Below are positions 1 to 8,747 of a DNA stretch of 64,000 nt, piece after piece. The stretch is from Bacillota bacterium (GTDB lineage Bacteria > Bacillota > Clostridia > Lachnospirales > CAG-274): the NCBI GenBank assembly GCA_017460805.1, contig JAFUAF010000064.1, forward strand, positions 1 through 64,000, read 5' to 3'. The notes beneath the pieces were generated by a model. It had not been told where the DNA came from and searched no databases. It was given only the letters and a program-made list of their open reading frames with translations. The translations under genes and the position numbers were made by a program. How positions within the stretch are numbered: position 1 is the stretch's first letter; each line of letters begins with the position of its first letter.

Positions 1-60
1 ATCGGGAGCCAAGAAACTCCCGTCGCAGCTATTGAAGGAACGGGCTGTCGTCCTTGCCTG

Positions 61-178
61 CCCTTTTAGGCTCACGCCCGGAGGGCTCCGCCCGGGAGGG
101 GTAGGGGGACCGCTTGCGGTGGAAGGGTTTGCGGACTTCGGGCAGAAGTCCGCTGTCCCCGCCAATTACACCCCGACA
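61..178. repeat. GC-rich palindromic intergenic element
   Basis: This stretch ahead of rfbB holds several short inverted repeats: CGGAG/CTCCG near 79-91, ACCGCTTGCGGT at 109-120 and GCGGACTT/AAGTCCGC at 131-153. The sequence GGTGGAAGGGTTTG followed later by ACACCCCGA also occurs near 5181-5222. It is much richer in GC than the flanks and the weak ORFs across it have no ribosome site, so I read it as a degraded intergenic repeat rather than a gene. The boundaries are approximate. Confidence 0.45.
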
Positions 179-232
179 AATTGGAATTTTTCTTTTCGGT
201 TTCAAAAACAGGGAAACTAAATATTTTTTGTA

Positions 233-262
233 TTGCAACAATGGTATGGTTTATGTTATACT
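233..262 (+). promoter_or_regulatory. Promoter of rfbB
   Basis: TTGCAA at 233-238 and TATACT at 257-262 are separated by 18 bases, about 30 bases ahead of the rfbB start codon. This fits a sigma-A type promoter. It is read by eye only. Confidence 0.6.
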
Positions 263-291
263 GTTAGTAATACCAAAAAGGGGATGAAATT

Positions 292-1317
292 ATGAGTAAA
301 ACAATAATCGTAACGGGCGGCGCGGGTTTTATCGGCGCAAACTTTATATTTTATATGCTTGACAAACACCCCGATTACCGCATTATCTGCCTTGACAAAC
401 TGACTTATGCGGGCAATCTGAGTACGCTTAAAAATGTGATAAATCGGCCGAATTTTAAATTTGTAAAGGCCGATATCTGCGACAGAGAGGCTGTTTACAG
501 ACTTTTTGAGAGCGAAAACCCCGATATAGTGGTAAACTTCGCCGCAGAAAGCCATGTTGACCGCAGTATAGAAGACCCGTCCATATTTTTATATACAAAT
601 ATAATGGGTACGGCTGTGCTTATGGATGCCTGCCGCAAGTTTGGCATAGAGCGCTATCACCAGGTTTCGACAGACGAGGTATACGGCGATCTGCCGCTTG
701 ACAGACCCGACCTTTTCTTTACCGAGGAAACGCCTATCCACACTTCAAGCCCGTATTCAAGCTCAAAGGCTTCCGCCGATCTGCTTGTGCTTGCGTACTA
801 CCGCACTTACGGCCTGCCCGTGACTATAAGCCGCTGTTCAAACAACTACGGCCCTTATCACTTCCCCGAGAAGCTGATACCGCTGATGATAGCAAATGCG
901 CTTAACGATAAGCCGCTCCCCGTTTACGGCGAGGGACTGAATGTGCGCGACTGGCTTTATGTCGAAGACCATTGCAAGGCTATCGATCTTATCATCCATA
1001 AGGGCAGTGTGGGCGAGGTCTATAATGTCGGCGGCCATAACGAAAAACGCAATATAGATATAGTTAAACTTATCTGTAAGGAGCTTGATAAGCCCGAAAG
1101 CCTGATAACCTACGTTACCGACAGAAAGGGTCATGATATGCGCTATGCAATCGACCCCACAAAAATACATAACGAACTTGGCTGGCTCCCCGAAACCAAA
1201 TTCGAGGACGGCATTAAAAAGACTATCCAATGGTATCTCGATAACCGCGATTGGTGGGAGGAAATAATCAGCGGCGAGTATCAGGATTACTACGAAAAAA
1301 TGTATAATAACAGGTAA
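292..1317 (+). CDS. rfbB: dTDP-glucose 4,6-dehydratase
   Basis: RfbB/RmlB converts dTDP-glucose to dTDP-4-keto-6-deoxyglucose, the second step to dTDP-rhamnose and other deoxysugars of the cell surface. It is a cytoplasmic short-chain dehydrogenase (extended type) using NAD. The 341-residue length is typical. The N-terminus has the nucleotide motif GGAGFIGANF, followed by the family block STDEVYGDL and the catalytic YSSSK (tyrosine and lysine). The C-terminal part has the substrate-binding NVRDWLYVEDH block. The start at 292 follows AAGGGG with good spacing. The other rhamnose genes (rfbA, rfbC, rfbD) are not in the window, so the gene seems to be transcribed alone between its own promoter and terminator. 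Confidence 0.95.
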   Translation: MSKTIIVTGGAGFIGANFIFYMLDKHPDYRIICLDKLTYAGNLSTLKNVINRPNFKFVKADICDREAVYRLFESENPDIVVNFAAESHVDRSIEDPSIFLYTNIMGTAVLMDACRKFGIERYHQVSTDEVYGDLPLDRPDLFFTEETPIHTSSPYSSSKASADLLVLAYYRTYGLPVTISRCSNNYGPYHFPEKLIPLMIANALNDKPLPVYGEGLNVRDWLYVEDHCKAIDLIIHKGSVGEVYNVGGHNEKRNIDIVKLICKELDKPESLITYVTDRKGHDMRYAIDPTKIHNELGWLPETKFEDGIKKTIQWYLDNRDWWEEIISGEYQDYYEKMYNNR

Positions 1318-1319
1318 AA

Positions 1320-1360
1320 TAAAAGAGATGTTGCACTTATATGTGCTTCATCTCTTTTTT
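1320..1360 (+). terminator. Terminator after rfbB
   Basis: The stem AAAAGAGATG / CATCTCTTTT encloses an inner GCAC...GTGC stem and ends in a T run. The inner part resembles three other terminators in the window (see findings). Confidence 0.85.
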
Positions 1361-1387
1361 GCGGCAGTATGAAAGATAAATCGGAAT

Positions 1388-3076
1388 TTATTTCGGCTTA
1401 TTTATCTCTTCATCAATAATCTCAAATATCCCGTCTTTCTCCATGCGCAGTTTCCATGCGCCTATGCCTGCGATATCGTATTCCCCTACAAGTGCGGCGC
1501 GTTTTTGTACGCTTTGTTCGTCCTCGAGCCAGCAGCGGTGTCGGCCTTCGCTGTCGGTATATTCGGCATAATTCTGCCCCGTTTTTTCGTCAAACACAAA
1601 ATCCGCGTTATTCATTTCAAGCAGTTTGTAAGCTTCGTCCATGCCGTAGGCCGAACTTTCAAGCTCGCCGTTTGTGCATTCCGTCCATATACGGGTATAG
1701 AACGGCACGCCGAGTATCAGCTTTTCTTTTGGCACACCTGCGTTCAGCGTGTCCTTTACGGCAGAAAGCGACCAATCCATGCTCGCCACGCTGCCTGCGC
1801 TGTCGCTGCCGCGGTAATGCTCGTCATAGCCCATAACAATGACATAATCGACTATTTCCCCGACCGCCTGCCTGTTGTAGTACATAGACCACATTTTGGG
1901 TACAAACAGGTCACAGCTGAGGGTAAGCCCGTGTTCGTGGCAAAGGGGTGCAAGTTCGCGCAAAAATTGTACCCAGGCGGCGCTGTCGTCCTTTGGCACG
2001 GCCTCAAAATCTATATTTATGCCGTCCAAAGAGTACATATCCGCATAGGCGATAAGCTGTTTTATGGCATATTCCCGCGTTTTGTCGTCCGAAAGCACGG
2101 CATGGCTGACCGCGGTCTCAAAATTGTCCGTCACAAGTCCCCAGACGTGAATACCGTTATCATGCGCCCATTCCACATAGTCCGCATTTGCCTTGTTTAT
2201 CACCTCGCCGCCCGTGTCCTTGAACGAAAACCAAGTAGGGCAGAGTACATTTACCCCCGTCGGCGCACCGTCCGACATGGTGACGGAAGCCCCCGCCGCA
2301 TTTGATATCTGGTCAAAAACTAAATTTATGCGGCCGTCGGGCTGCCAAACCTCCTTTTCGGCGGCTTCGGGTGCTGTGTCGGCGGTGCCGGAACTATATA
2401 TCTTATCCTTTGGGATATAGCCCACAAAACCGCCCATGTCGCTGTTATCCGCTATCTGCGCAAGATAATGATCATCAGTTTCTTCATATATAAGTATCCG
2501 GGTATCTTTTTCAACCCTGCCGAAATGTCTGCTTTTTTTGGCGGCGGAATAAAGCTTTGTGTTTTTTGCGGTTTTTGCCCAAGTACCTGACGTATAGAGC
2601 GCCGTAATGCCCGTTTCTTCAAAATGCATACTTTTATAGCCGTATATCCTTTCGACAACTTCAAGAGGAAGATAGACCTTGCCGCTGTCGTTATAGACCG
2701 AAAAATTCAGTTCGATACTTTCGCCGTTCTTGGTCGCGGCATCGCTGTCAAGGCGGTATACTTCGTCATATGTCGTGATTATGACCCGCCCCTCGTCCTT
2801 GTTGTAGTACACATCGGGGTCGATGTGCTCTTTTATCGTGTCAAGCTGTATGTAGGCTATGCCGTCAAATTCGGCGGTGCAGCTGCCGACGGGTACGGCG
2901 TTTATTGTAAGGTTTTGCTTTGAACGCGCATCAAGCCCCGACTGCCGCCAAAAACTGATTTTTTTGCCGCGCTTTATACCCGTTATAATAAGCAGCATAA
3001 AAACCGCAATAAGTACCAAAGCAAGCTTTATCTGGGGCCGAAGCCTGTATTTCCTCTTTTTTGTCTTTATCTTCAT
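1388..3076 (-). CDS. Membrane-anchored GH18 glycoside hydrolase with stalk and SH3 modules
   Basis: The 562-residue protein starts with a basic segment and one hydrophobic helix (about residues 15-34), so it is anchored with its bulk outside the cell. Next come a beta-rich region of copper-amine-oxidase-N (stalk) type (about 55-165), an SH3b-like domain (about 170-235) and a GH18 barrel (about 245-555). The GH18 signature DGINIDFE, near residue 350, contains the catalytic glutamate. Proteins of this layout in Clostridia and Bacilli (YaaH/YdhD-like) act on N-acetylglucosamine-containing wall or spore-cortex polymers, so a peptidoglycan role is more likely than chitin digestion. It is a single gene, convergent with rfbB, with a ribosome site GAGGT before the start. 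The domain order is seen; the substrate is inferred. Confidence 0.85.
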   Translation of the reverse strand: MKIKTKKRKYRLRPQIKLALVLIAVFMLLIITGIKRGKKISFWRQSGLDARSKQNLTINAVPVGSCTAEFDGIAYIQLDTIKEHIDPDVYYNKDEGRVIITTYDEVYRLDSDAATKNGESIELNFSVYNDSGKVYLPLEVVERIYGYKSMHFEETGITALYTSGTWAKTAKNTKLYSAAKKSRHFGRVEKDTRILIYEETDDHYLAQIADNSDMGGFVGYIPKDKIYSSGTADTAPEAAEKEVWQPDGRINLVFDQISNAAGASVTMSDGAPTGVNVLCPTWFSFKDTGGEVINKANADYVEWAHDNGIHVWGLVTDNFETAVSHAVLSDDKTREYAIKQLIAYADMYSLDGINIDFEAVPKDDSAAWVQFLRELAPLCHEHGLTLSCDLFVPKMWSMYYNRQAVGEIVDYVIVMGYDEHYRGSDSAGSVASMDWSLSAVKDTLNAGVPKEKLILGVPFYTRIWTECTNGELESSAYGMDEAYKLLEMNNADFVFDEKTGQNYAEYTDSEGRHRCWLEDEQSVQKRAALVGEYDIAGIGAWKLRMEKDGIFEIIDEEINKPK

Positions 3077-3188
3077 GGCTACCTCGTTTGTGTTTGTGAA
3101 AAACTGTCTATTCTGATTATATCATATAATATGCCGATAAAAACGAAAAAATATATTAAGATTTTTAAAAATAAAAAAACGGCGTATT

Positions 3189-3539
3189 TCAGCCGTTTAA
3201 AAGTTCGTTAAGTGAGTTCATGTATGATTTATGCGCTTTTTCCATTTTTTCGTATATGTCGCTTGACCATTCGCCGCCGTTTTTATATCTTGCACTGCGC
3301 ATTTTCTCGTAGAATTTATTTTTAAGTGCAAGAGCTTTTTTCGCGGTGGCTTCGTTATGGAGCAGGAAATATTCTATCCTTGCCTCGTTTACGCTAAGTT
3401 CGTTTGCGCCGCCCGCGTAGTTGTGGTCTTCTTCCTGCACACCGTCGTTTTCCCAGCCGCATATCTCGCAGATATCGAAGTCGTTGTCCTCAAAAAACTC
3501 GTATTTGCCGCAGACAGGGCATTTGATTTTTTTTGCCAT
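3189..3539 (-). CDS. CPCC-family cysteine-rich protein
   Basis: This small cytoplasmic protein (116 residues) opens with KKIKCPVCG and then ICEICGWEND, two Cys-x-x-Cys pairs typical of the CPCC cysteine-rich family and probably holding zinc. The rest is acidic and then helical (EARIEYFLLHNE). The function of the family is unknown; such genes are often found near toxin or immunity-like loci, but nothing here supports that. I use the internal ATG at 3539 because AAGGGAAGGGG lies just upstream of it; the longer reading starting at 3578 has no ribosome site. It is transcribed in the same direction as the GH18 gene, about 110 bases upstream of it. Confidence 0.75.
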   Translation of the reverse strand: MAKKIKCPVCGKYEFFEDNDFDICEICGWENDGVQEEDHNYAGGANELSVNEARIEYFLLHNEATAKKALALKNKFYEKMRSARYKNGGEWSSDIYEKMEKAHKSYMNSLNELLNG

Positions 3540-3661
3540 AATATATCCCCTTCCCTTAAGAAATGCCGATCGGATCAAAAAGTAAACATAATTTTTGGTA
3601 TCCTATTGATCGCCGCTTTCCTTAAACAAAAAGCCGCAAGGCGTAAACCCTGCGGCATGAC

Positions 3662-3745
3662 TGCCGATGGCCGGACTCGAACCGGCACGGAGATTATCCG
3701 CTTGATTTTGAGTCAAGTGCGTCTGCCAATTCCGCCACATCGGCA
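3662..3745 (-). tRNA. tRNA-Leu (CAA)
   Basis: Read on the minus strand, this 84-nt sequence folds as a class II tRNA with acceptor TGCCGAT/ATCGGCA, anticodon loop CTCAAAA (anticodon CAA), a variable arm and the T-loop GGTTCGAGTCC. CCA is not encoded. Confidence 0.95.
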
Positions 3746-3761
3746 TATCGTCAATAAGAAA

Positions 3762-3790
3762 ATTATAATATAATTTGTGAGGTTTGTCAA
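3762..3790 (-). promoter_or_regulatory. Promoter of tRNA-Leu
   Basis: On the minus strand TTGACA (3790-3785) and TATAAT (3767-3762) are perfect consensus boxes with a 17-base spacer, about 17 bases from the tRNA. Confidence 0.9.
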
Positions 3791-3822
3791 GTTTTTTTGT
3801 GCATTTTACTTTAAAATTTAAC

Positions 3823-3851
3823 TTGACAAGCCGCCGCAATAATGATACAAT
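3823..3851 (+). promoter_or_regulatory. Promoter of rpsF-ssb-rpsR
   Basis: TTGACA at 3823-3828 and TACAAT at 3846-3851 have a 17-base spacer. The promoter lies back to back with the tRNA-Leu promoter and gives a leader of about 110 bases before rpsF. Confidence 0.85.
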
Positions 3852-3860
3852 AATCAAGTA

Positions 3861-3944
3861 TGACAGCAAAGGACTGTCAACATCCTTGCTCTTGCGACAG
3901 AGAAAGGGATGCAAGAGCCAAAGAACACCGCACAAATGCGGTGT
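3861..3944 (+). promoter_or_regulatory. Structured rpsF leader, candidate S6:S18 autoregulation site
   Basis: The untranslated leader contains three possible hairpins: TGACAG/CTGTCA (3861-3879), GCTCTTGC/GCAAGAGC (3888-3918) and ACACCGCA/TGCGGTGT (3925-3944). The last one contains a CCG and sits just ahead of the ribosome site. In many bacteria the S6:S18 complex binds a CCG-containing hairpin in this leader and represses its own operon. The position fits; the exact motif match is not proven. Confidence 0.4.
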
Positions 3945-3968
3945 AAAGTCCAAAAGGAGGTGCAAATA

Positions 3969-4256
3969 ATGAAAAGCTATGAACTTGCAGTAGTTTACAA
4001 GCCATCATTAGACGAGGAGGCGTTAAAGGCCGAGGCAGAGAGCGTAAAGGCTCTTATCGAGAGATTCGGCGGCAGCGTTGAAAAGGTCGATGATTGGGGC
4101 AAGCGCAGACTTGCTTACGAAATTCAGAAAGTTAACGAAGGTTTCTACAGCTTTGTTACTTTCAATGCCGAGACTTCTGCTCCCGCAGAGATCGAAGCTC
4201 GTATGCGTATCAAGGAAAATGTGCTTCGTTATTTAATAGTTGCCAACGAGGAGTAA
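3969..4256 (+). CDS. rpsF: 30S ribosomal protein S6
   Basis: S6 binds 16S rRNA together with S18 in the platform of the small subunit. The protein (95 residues) begins MKSYELAVVYKP and contains VDDWGKRRLAYEIQK, both typical of the family. The start at 3969 has AAAGGAGG eight bases upstream; the longer frame from 3909 has no ribosome site. The gene is followed by ssb and rpsR, the conserved S6-SSB-S18 order. Confidence 0.97.
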   Translation: MKSYELAVVYKPSLDEEALKAEAESVKALIERFGGSVEKVDDWGKRRLAYEIQKVNEGFYSFVTFNAETSAPAEIEARMRIKENVLRYLIVANEE

Positions 4257-4273
4257 TTCGGGAGGTATACTGA

Positions 4274-4726
4274 ATGAACAGAGTAATTTTAATGGGTAAT
4301 CTTACCAGAGATCCCGAAGTCAGGTATTCAACAGGCGAAAACCAGATGGCTATTACACGTTTCAGTGTGGCTGTTCAAAGAAGGTTTTCCCGCAATGCTC
4401 AGCAGAACGGCCAGCCGGAAGCTGATTTTATCAACTGTGTTGCTTTTGGCAAAACAGGCGAGACTATAGGCAATTATTTTACCAAGGGCAGAAAAATTCT
4501 TGTTTCGGGCCGTCTTCAGAACAACAACTGGGAAGACCAGAACGGTCAGAAACATTACGGCATGGATGTTATAGTAGAGGACTTTGAGTTCTGCGAAAGA
4601 CGCGGCGAAGGCGAGGGCGGCGCACCCGCAAGAAGCAGCGCTCCCGAAGTTCCCAAGCCCGCATCCACAAGCGAGAAATTTTACGATGCGCCCGACGGTG
4701 TAGACGAAGAGGATTTACCATTCTAA
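4274..4726 (+). CDS. ssb: Single-stranded DNA-binding protein
   Basis: SSB coats single-stranded DNA in replication, repair and recombination. The 150-residue protein has an N-terminal OB fold (MNRVILMGNLTRDPEVRY, then GRKILVSGRLQ), a disordered proline/serine-rich linker from about residue 112, and the acidic tip DEEDLPF that recruits partner proteins. It lies between the two ribosomal genes, 17 bases after rpsF, with GGGAGG before its start. Confidence 0.97.
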   Translation: MNRVILMGNLTRDPEVRYSTGENQMAITRFSVAVQRRFSRNAQQNGQPEADFINCVAFGKTGETIGNYFTKGRKILVSGRLQNNNWEDQNGQKHYGMDVIVEDFEFCERRGEGEGGAPARSSAPEVPKPASTSEKFYDAPDGVDEEDLPF

Positions 4727-4750
4727 AATTTTGTAAGGAGGTCTTTTGAA

Positions 4751-4981
4751 ATGATCAATAAAAAGCGCGGCAGGAGAAAGAAACGCGTTTGCGCATTCTG
4801 TGCCGAAAAAGTAAATACGATCGATTACAAGGATGTAGCAAAGTTACGTAAATTCGTTTCCGAGAGAGGCAAGATCCTCCCCAGAAGAATCACAGGTAAC
4901 TGCGCTAAGCATCAGCGTGTTCTTACAACCGCTATCAAGCGCGCAAGACACGTTGCACTTATGGCTTATATCCAGGAATAA
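4751..4981 (+). CDS. rpsR: 30S ribosomal protein S18
   Basis: S18 (76 residues) partners S6 on the 30S platform. It starts with a basic tail and has CAFC near the N-terminus and NCAKHQ later, the four ligands of the zinc-binding (C+) form of S18. [12 protein letters not shown] and [12 protein letters not shown] are family blocks. AAGGAGG precedes the start, and a strong terminator follows the stop by 8 bases, ending the operon. Confidence 0.97.
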   Translation: MINKKRGRRKKRVCAFCAEKVNTIDYKDVAKLRKFVSERGKILPRRITGNCAKHQRVLTTAIKRARHVALMAYIQE

Positions 4982-4989
4982 TACTTTTG

Positions 4990-5017
4990 CGGAGGGCTTT
5001 TGCTCTCCGTTTTTTTT
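4990..5017 (+). terminator. Terminator after rpsR
   Basis: CGGAGGGC / GCTCTCCG forms a stem with a four-base loop and is followed by eight T residues. Confidence 0.95.
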
Positions 5018-5287
5018 GTTGGATTTTGTAATAAAAACGAAATATTATTTTTATAGACTTATTTATAAATTTATGACAGTATATTTTTGGGAACATCACT
5101 GATTGAGAAAAACAGCGGATGGTGCCCCCCCCAAAAAAAAATCTGAGGAGGTGTTCCTTTTTTTGTAATATAATAAGCGTGGTGGAAGGGTTTGACGGCT
5201 ATCTAAGAGCGATACACCCCGATGAGTATTCACAGGTCGGGGGTTGAAAATGGGTCAAATTTCGGCTTAATGTTTGAAAAACTGCAT
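5018..5287. other. Gene-free interval with a repeat remnant
   Basis: No convincing gene is present. The interval has an AT-rich first part, a run of eight C followed by nine A near 5127-5143, and a segment near 5181-5222 that shares GGTGGAAGGGTTTG and ACACCCCGA with the element at 61-178. It looks like decayed intergenic repeat DNA. Confidence 0.5.
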
Positions 5288-5324
5288 AAAAAAAGGATGA
5301 AGCACTTTATAGGTGCATCATCCT
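5288..5324 (-). terminator. Terminator after secG
   Basis: On the minus strand the stem AGGATGATGCAC / GTGCTTCATCCT is followed by seven T. It belongs to the hairpin family also seen after rfbB and purA. Confidence 0.85.
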
Positions 5325-5332
5325 GTTATTTT

Positions 5333-5581
5333 TTAGCCTAAAAACTTAATGCAAAGTATAAGAACAAAAAGTATACCTGCAATTATTTTAGTGTACTTGT
5401 TAAGCTGACCCTCGAGAGAGCGGCCTTTGTTTTTATCCCAATAAGCGTTGCCTGCACTGCCCATGCCGCTGATAGCGCCGGTAAGACCGGAAGCGTTCTT
5501 GCTCTGCATAAGGATAATGCCGATAAGTGCAACACATAATATCAATATTATAGCCGAAACAATTATATAACCGATACTCAT
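5333..5581 (-). CDS. secG: Protein translocase subunit SecG
   Basis: SecG (82 residues) is the small subunit of the SecYEG export channel. Two membrane helices are seen (about 4-24 and 60-80), with the family block [19 protein letters not shown] between them. The start at 5581 has TAGGAGGAAA upstream. The three tRNA genes lie directly upstream on the same strand, with the only clear promoter before tRNA-Phe, so secG is probably cotranscribed with them. Confidence 0.92.
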   Translation of the reverse strand: MSIGYIIVSAIILILCVALIGIILMQSKNASGLTGAISGMGSAGNAYWDKNKGRSLEGQLNKYTKIIAGILFVLILCIKFLG

Positions 5582-5620
5582 AACATTTCCTCCTACTAAA
5601 ATCAACAAAATACAGAAAAA

Positions 5621-5691
5621 GCGCGAGACGGGATTCGAACCCGCGACCCTCGCCTTGGCAAGGCGATGCTCTACCACTGAGCCACTCGCGC
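5621..5691 (-). tRNA. tRNA-Gly (GCC)
   Basis: The minus strand gives a 71-nt cloverleaf: acceptor GCGCGAG/CTCGCGC, anticodon stem TCGCC/GGCGA with loop TTGCCAA (GCC), and T-loop GGTTCGAATCC. Confidence 0.97.
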
Positions 5692-5710
5692 ATAAAAAAT
5701 ATACAGTACA

Positions 5711-5781
5711 GCGGGTGATGGGAGTCGAACCCACGTCCTCAGCTTGGAAGGCTGATGTACTAGCCGTTGTACCACACCCGC
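5711..5781 (-). tRNA. tRNA-Gly (TCC)
   Basis: The minus strand gives a 71-nt cloverleaf: acceptor GCGGGTG/CACCCGC, anticodon stem TCAGC/GCTGA with loop CTTCCAA (TCC), and T-loop GGTTCGACTCC. With the GCC species it covers most glycine codons. Confidence 0.96.
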
Positions 5782-5793
5782 AGGGGTAAGGTA

Positions 5794-5866
<73 letters not shown>

Positions 5867-5903
5867 ATATTATTTATTGGTGTCACTCACAGCGACAAGA
5901 ATT

Positions 5904-5932
5904 ATTATAGTGCATATCAAGCCAAATGTCAA
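5904..5932 (-). promoter_or_regulatory. Promoter of the tRNA-Phe/Gly/Gly-secG unit
   Basis: On the minus strand TTGACA (5932-5927) and TATAAT (5909-5904) are perfect boxes with a 17-base spacer. Confidence 0.92.
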
Positions 5933-6076
5933 GCATTTTTTTTAAAAAATTTTAAATTTTTTTTGCTTTTTTTTAATTTACAATTTGTTTACGGGCTTGT
6001 ACGGCGATTTTGCTTGACTTATCTCTGTTAATAACTTAAACTTAATATATATGAAACTTTTTATCGGAAAGGCAGG

Positions 6077-8713
6077 ATGATGATGTTGAACGAAAATATA
6101 AAAGCGCTTAACCGAGCATTTGAGCGGGCTTTTGCGCATACAGCCACAAGAAAGACCCTGCCCGATCTGCTTGATTGTCTGGGAACGGAGCTTTCGTGTG
6201 ACAGGATAAGCATTTTTGAGATAAATGCGGCGGGCAGCTGCGACAACACTTACGAATGGTGCAGGGAAGCGTCCATGTCCGACAGGGACGTGCTTCAAGA
6301 TCTGCCCGTAAATATGTTTGAAAAATGGGCGGAGCGTATTTCAAAAGAAGAGATAATAACCGTGCGGGATATCGGCGAGGACTGCAAGTGCGATATATGT
6401 GAACTGCTTGAAAAAAGCGGCGTACACACGCTTGTTGTCTGCGGGCTGGCTTTTCATGGCAGAAACCTCGGCTTTCTGGTGCTTGAAAACCCGTCCGATG
6501 TGGTTTTGAACGATGCGGACGAGATACTGCCGGGCGTGCGCTATATCCTTTCTTCTCTGGTCTACAGCGACCGCCTTGTTACCAAGCTTGAAAGAGTGGG
6601 GTATTCCGACGTTCTGACGGGTACGGGCAACAGGCTCGGTATGCACGAATATCTTGAAAGCCTGCCGAGGGATAAAAATATCGGCATACTTTACTGTGAT
6701 GTGATAGGCTGGGAGCGCGCGGACGACAACCCCGAGCACATGGAGGCGGAACAGCTTCTTATACACACAGGACAGGTGCTGCGCAGCGTTTTCGGCGAGG
6801 AATGTATTTTCCGCACGGGCGGGAATGAATTCTGCGTTGTGGCGGCGGATATGAAGGAGTCGGATTTTCTTGAAAATGTCACTGTCTCAAAAAATCTTTT
6901 CCACCAAAAAGATCTGCTTGTGGCAACGGGCGTGAAATGGGCGGAAAAATGTGCGGAGAGCTTTGATGCGATGATAAGGGCGGCAAATCTGCTTTCTTTC
7001 GATACCAAAAAGGAACTTACCGAGGAATTCAAGCCTGTGGAAGTGCGCGAACACTATCAGCTTGCGGCTTTCGGGCTTTCCCTTGCGGATATAAAACTCT
7101 ACTACGGCGACGAATTTTTTGAGCGGGGCAATATATGGCTGTCAAAGCTGTTTGACGACAATGTTGCTTCTATAGTTATAGATATAAATTATTTTAAGCT
7201 TTACAACGATATTTTCGGCAGAAAGGCGGGCAAGGCTTTTCTTGAGGCGCTGTCAAATTCGGTGCAGCAATTCGCGTATGAAAACGGCGGTATTGCGGGC
7301 TACTGCGGCGGCGACAATTTCTGCGTGATGATACCCACAAAAGAGGACAGCCCCGAAAAGCTGCTGCCGTTTTTAAAGGACGAGTTTGAAAAATTGGACT
7401 ATGTGGACGGGTTTGCGCCCGTTCTGGGTGTGTATCTCTCCACAGACAGGCGCGACAGCGTGGTTACGCTCTACGACCGTGCTTTGACCGCTCTTGCCGA
7501 GATACGCGGCAGTTATACCGAGCATATCCATTTTTACAGCGAGGAACATTTCAAAAATGTGCGCGAGAATAAAATACTGCTTATGGAGGCAAAAAAGGCC
7601 GTTCCGAGGGGCGAATTCATTTTCTATGTCCAGCCCAAGGTCAATGTCAAAACGGGCAGGATAATCGGCGGAGAAGCCCTTGTGCGCTGGAACAGAAAGG
7701 GTCAGATACTTTCTCCCGGCCGTTTTATCGAGGCCATGGAAAACAGCGGCTATATCTTTGCGCTTGACTGCTATATATGGGAAGAGGTCTGCAAATGGCA
7801 GAGAAGCCTTATCGACAGGGGTATAACGCCTTTGCCCTGCTCGATAAACGTGTCGAGGGTGGACTTTTATTTTACCGATATTGCCGAGCATATCATAGAA
7901 CTTGTCAAAAAGTACGGTCTGGAACCGCGCCTTATCGGTGTCGAGATAACCGAGACCGCTTTTACCGACAATATGGACACTATAAAAGAGGCAGTGGAAA
8001 AACTGCATAATGCAGGCTTCCTTATCCTTATGGACGACTTCGGCTGCGGTACGTCCTCTTTGAGTATGCTGCACACCATGCGCCTTGATATTTTAAAGAC
8101 AGATGTTATGTTTATGCGCCAGTCCGACAGCGACAAACGCGCTTTCAGCATTGTGGAGTCCGTAATAAGCATGGCGCACATGATAGGCATGATGGTCGTG
8201 ACCGAGGGCGTGGAGACCAAGGAACAGCGTGACAATCTGCTCTCTTTCGGCGATAACTACGCCCAGGGCTACTATTTCTATAAGCCTATGCCCGTTGCGG
8301 AATTCGAGATGCTTTTGCAAGACGGGGAAAAGGTGGAACTGCCGCCCGAAAAGAGCGACCGCATAAAAATAGAAGCTATCAGTTTCCACGACAACGGCAC
8401 CATGAACGAGACTTTTATCGAAAGTATCGACGTTCCCGCCGCTATCTACAGAAAACACAAGGACGGCTGCACCCTTATCCAGATGAACGAGCTGTACGGC
8501 AGGAGGATAGAACTGACCGCCGACGATACGGCAGAACTTGACCGCTATTTCAGCGGCCTGCATAAGGGCAATAACACCGTTCAGCATATTATCCACGGCA
8601 GCGATACCAAAGACCTTACCCCCGCCGAACAGGACGACGATATTAAAAATAAAGTCTATCTTCTTTATGAATGCGAGGATCATGAAGTCTATCTTTCGGT
8701 GCTGAATGACTGA
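6077..8713 (+). CDS. GAF-GGDEF-GGDEF-EAL cyclic-di-GMP phosphodiesterase
   Basis: The 878-residue protein has no membrane segment. Its domains in order are an N-terminal GAF-like sensor (about 1-175), a first diguanylate-cyclase-like domain with GGNEF near 250, a second with GGDNF near 410, an EAL domain (about 510-755) and a C-terminal tail of about 110 residues that I do not recognise. Neither cyclase motif is a canonical GGDEF, so the two domains may be regulatory. The EAL domain keeps its metal and catalytic signatures: EALVRW, INVSR, ITET, MDDFG, LKTD, TEGVET and QGYYF. It is therefore probably an active phosphodiesterase that lowers cyclic-di-GMP. It is a single gene; the start follows GGAAAGGCAGG. 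What the GAF domain senses is unknown. Confidence 0.88.
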   Translation: MMMLNENIKALNRAFERAFAHTATRKTLPDLLDCLGTELSCDRISIFEINAAGSCDNTYEWCREASMSDRDVLQDLPVNMFEKWAERISKEEIITVRDIGEDCKCDICELLEKSGVHTLVVCGLAFHGRNLGFLVLENPSDVVLNDADEILPGVRYILSSLVYSDRLVTKLERVGYSDVLTGTGNRLGMHEYLESLPRDKNIGILYCDVIGWERADDNPEHMEAEQLLIHTGQVLRSVFGEECIFRTGGNEFCVVAADMKESDFLENVTVSKNLFHQKDLLVATGVKWAEKCAESFDAMIRAANLLSFDTKKELTEEFKPVEVREHYQLAAFGLSLADIKLYYGDEFFERGNIWLSKLFDDNVASIVIDINYFKLYNDIFGRKAGKAFLEALSNSVQQFAYENGGIAGYCGGDNFCVMIPTKEDSPEKLLPFLKDEFEKLDYVDGFAPVLGVYLSTDRRDSVVTLYDRALTALAEIRGSYTEHIHFYSEEHFKNVRENKILLMEAKKAVPRGEFIFYVQPKVNVKTGRIIGGEALVRWNRKGQILSPGRFIEAMENSGYIFALDCYIWEEVCKWQRSLIDRGITPLPCSINVSRVDFYFTDIAEHIIELVKKYGLEPRLIGVEITETAFTDNMDTIKEAVEKLHNAGFLILMDDFGCGTSSLSMLHTMRLDILKTDVMFMRQSDSDKRAFSIVESVISMAHMIGMMVVTEGVETKEQRDNLLSFGDNYAQGYYFYKPMPVAEFEMLLQDGEKVELPPEKSDRIKIEAISFHDNGTMNETFIESIDVPAAIYRKHKDGCTLIQMNELYGRRIELTADDTAELDRYFSGLHKGNNTVQHIIHGSDTKDLTPAEQDDDIKNKVYLLYECEDHEVYLSVLND

Positions 8714-8747
8714 TGGCTTCTGTACACAAAGGCTGCGCGCCCCCATG

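Noticed and set aside
32..241. Two overlapping ORFs on opposite strands in the first 240 bases
   Set aside because: Neither has a ribosome site, and both are translations of the GC-rich palindromes; no protein-like pattern is seen.
3603..3965. 120-codon minus-strand ORF over tRNA-Leu
   Set aside because: It reads through the tRNA gene and two promoters; the product has no domain-like sequence.
5901..6076. Cyclic-di-GMP riboswitch ahead of the EAL gene
   Set aside because: The leader is short and AT-rich, with no recognisable GEMM-type core.
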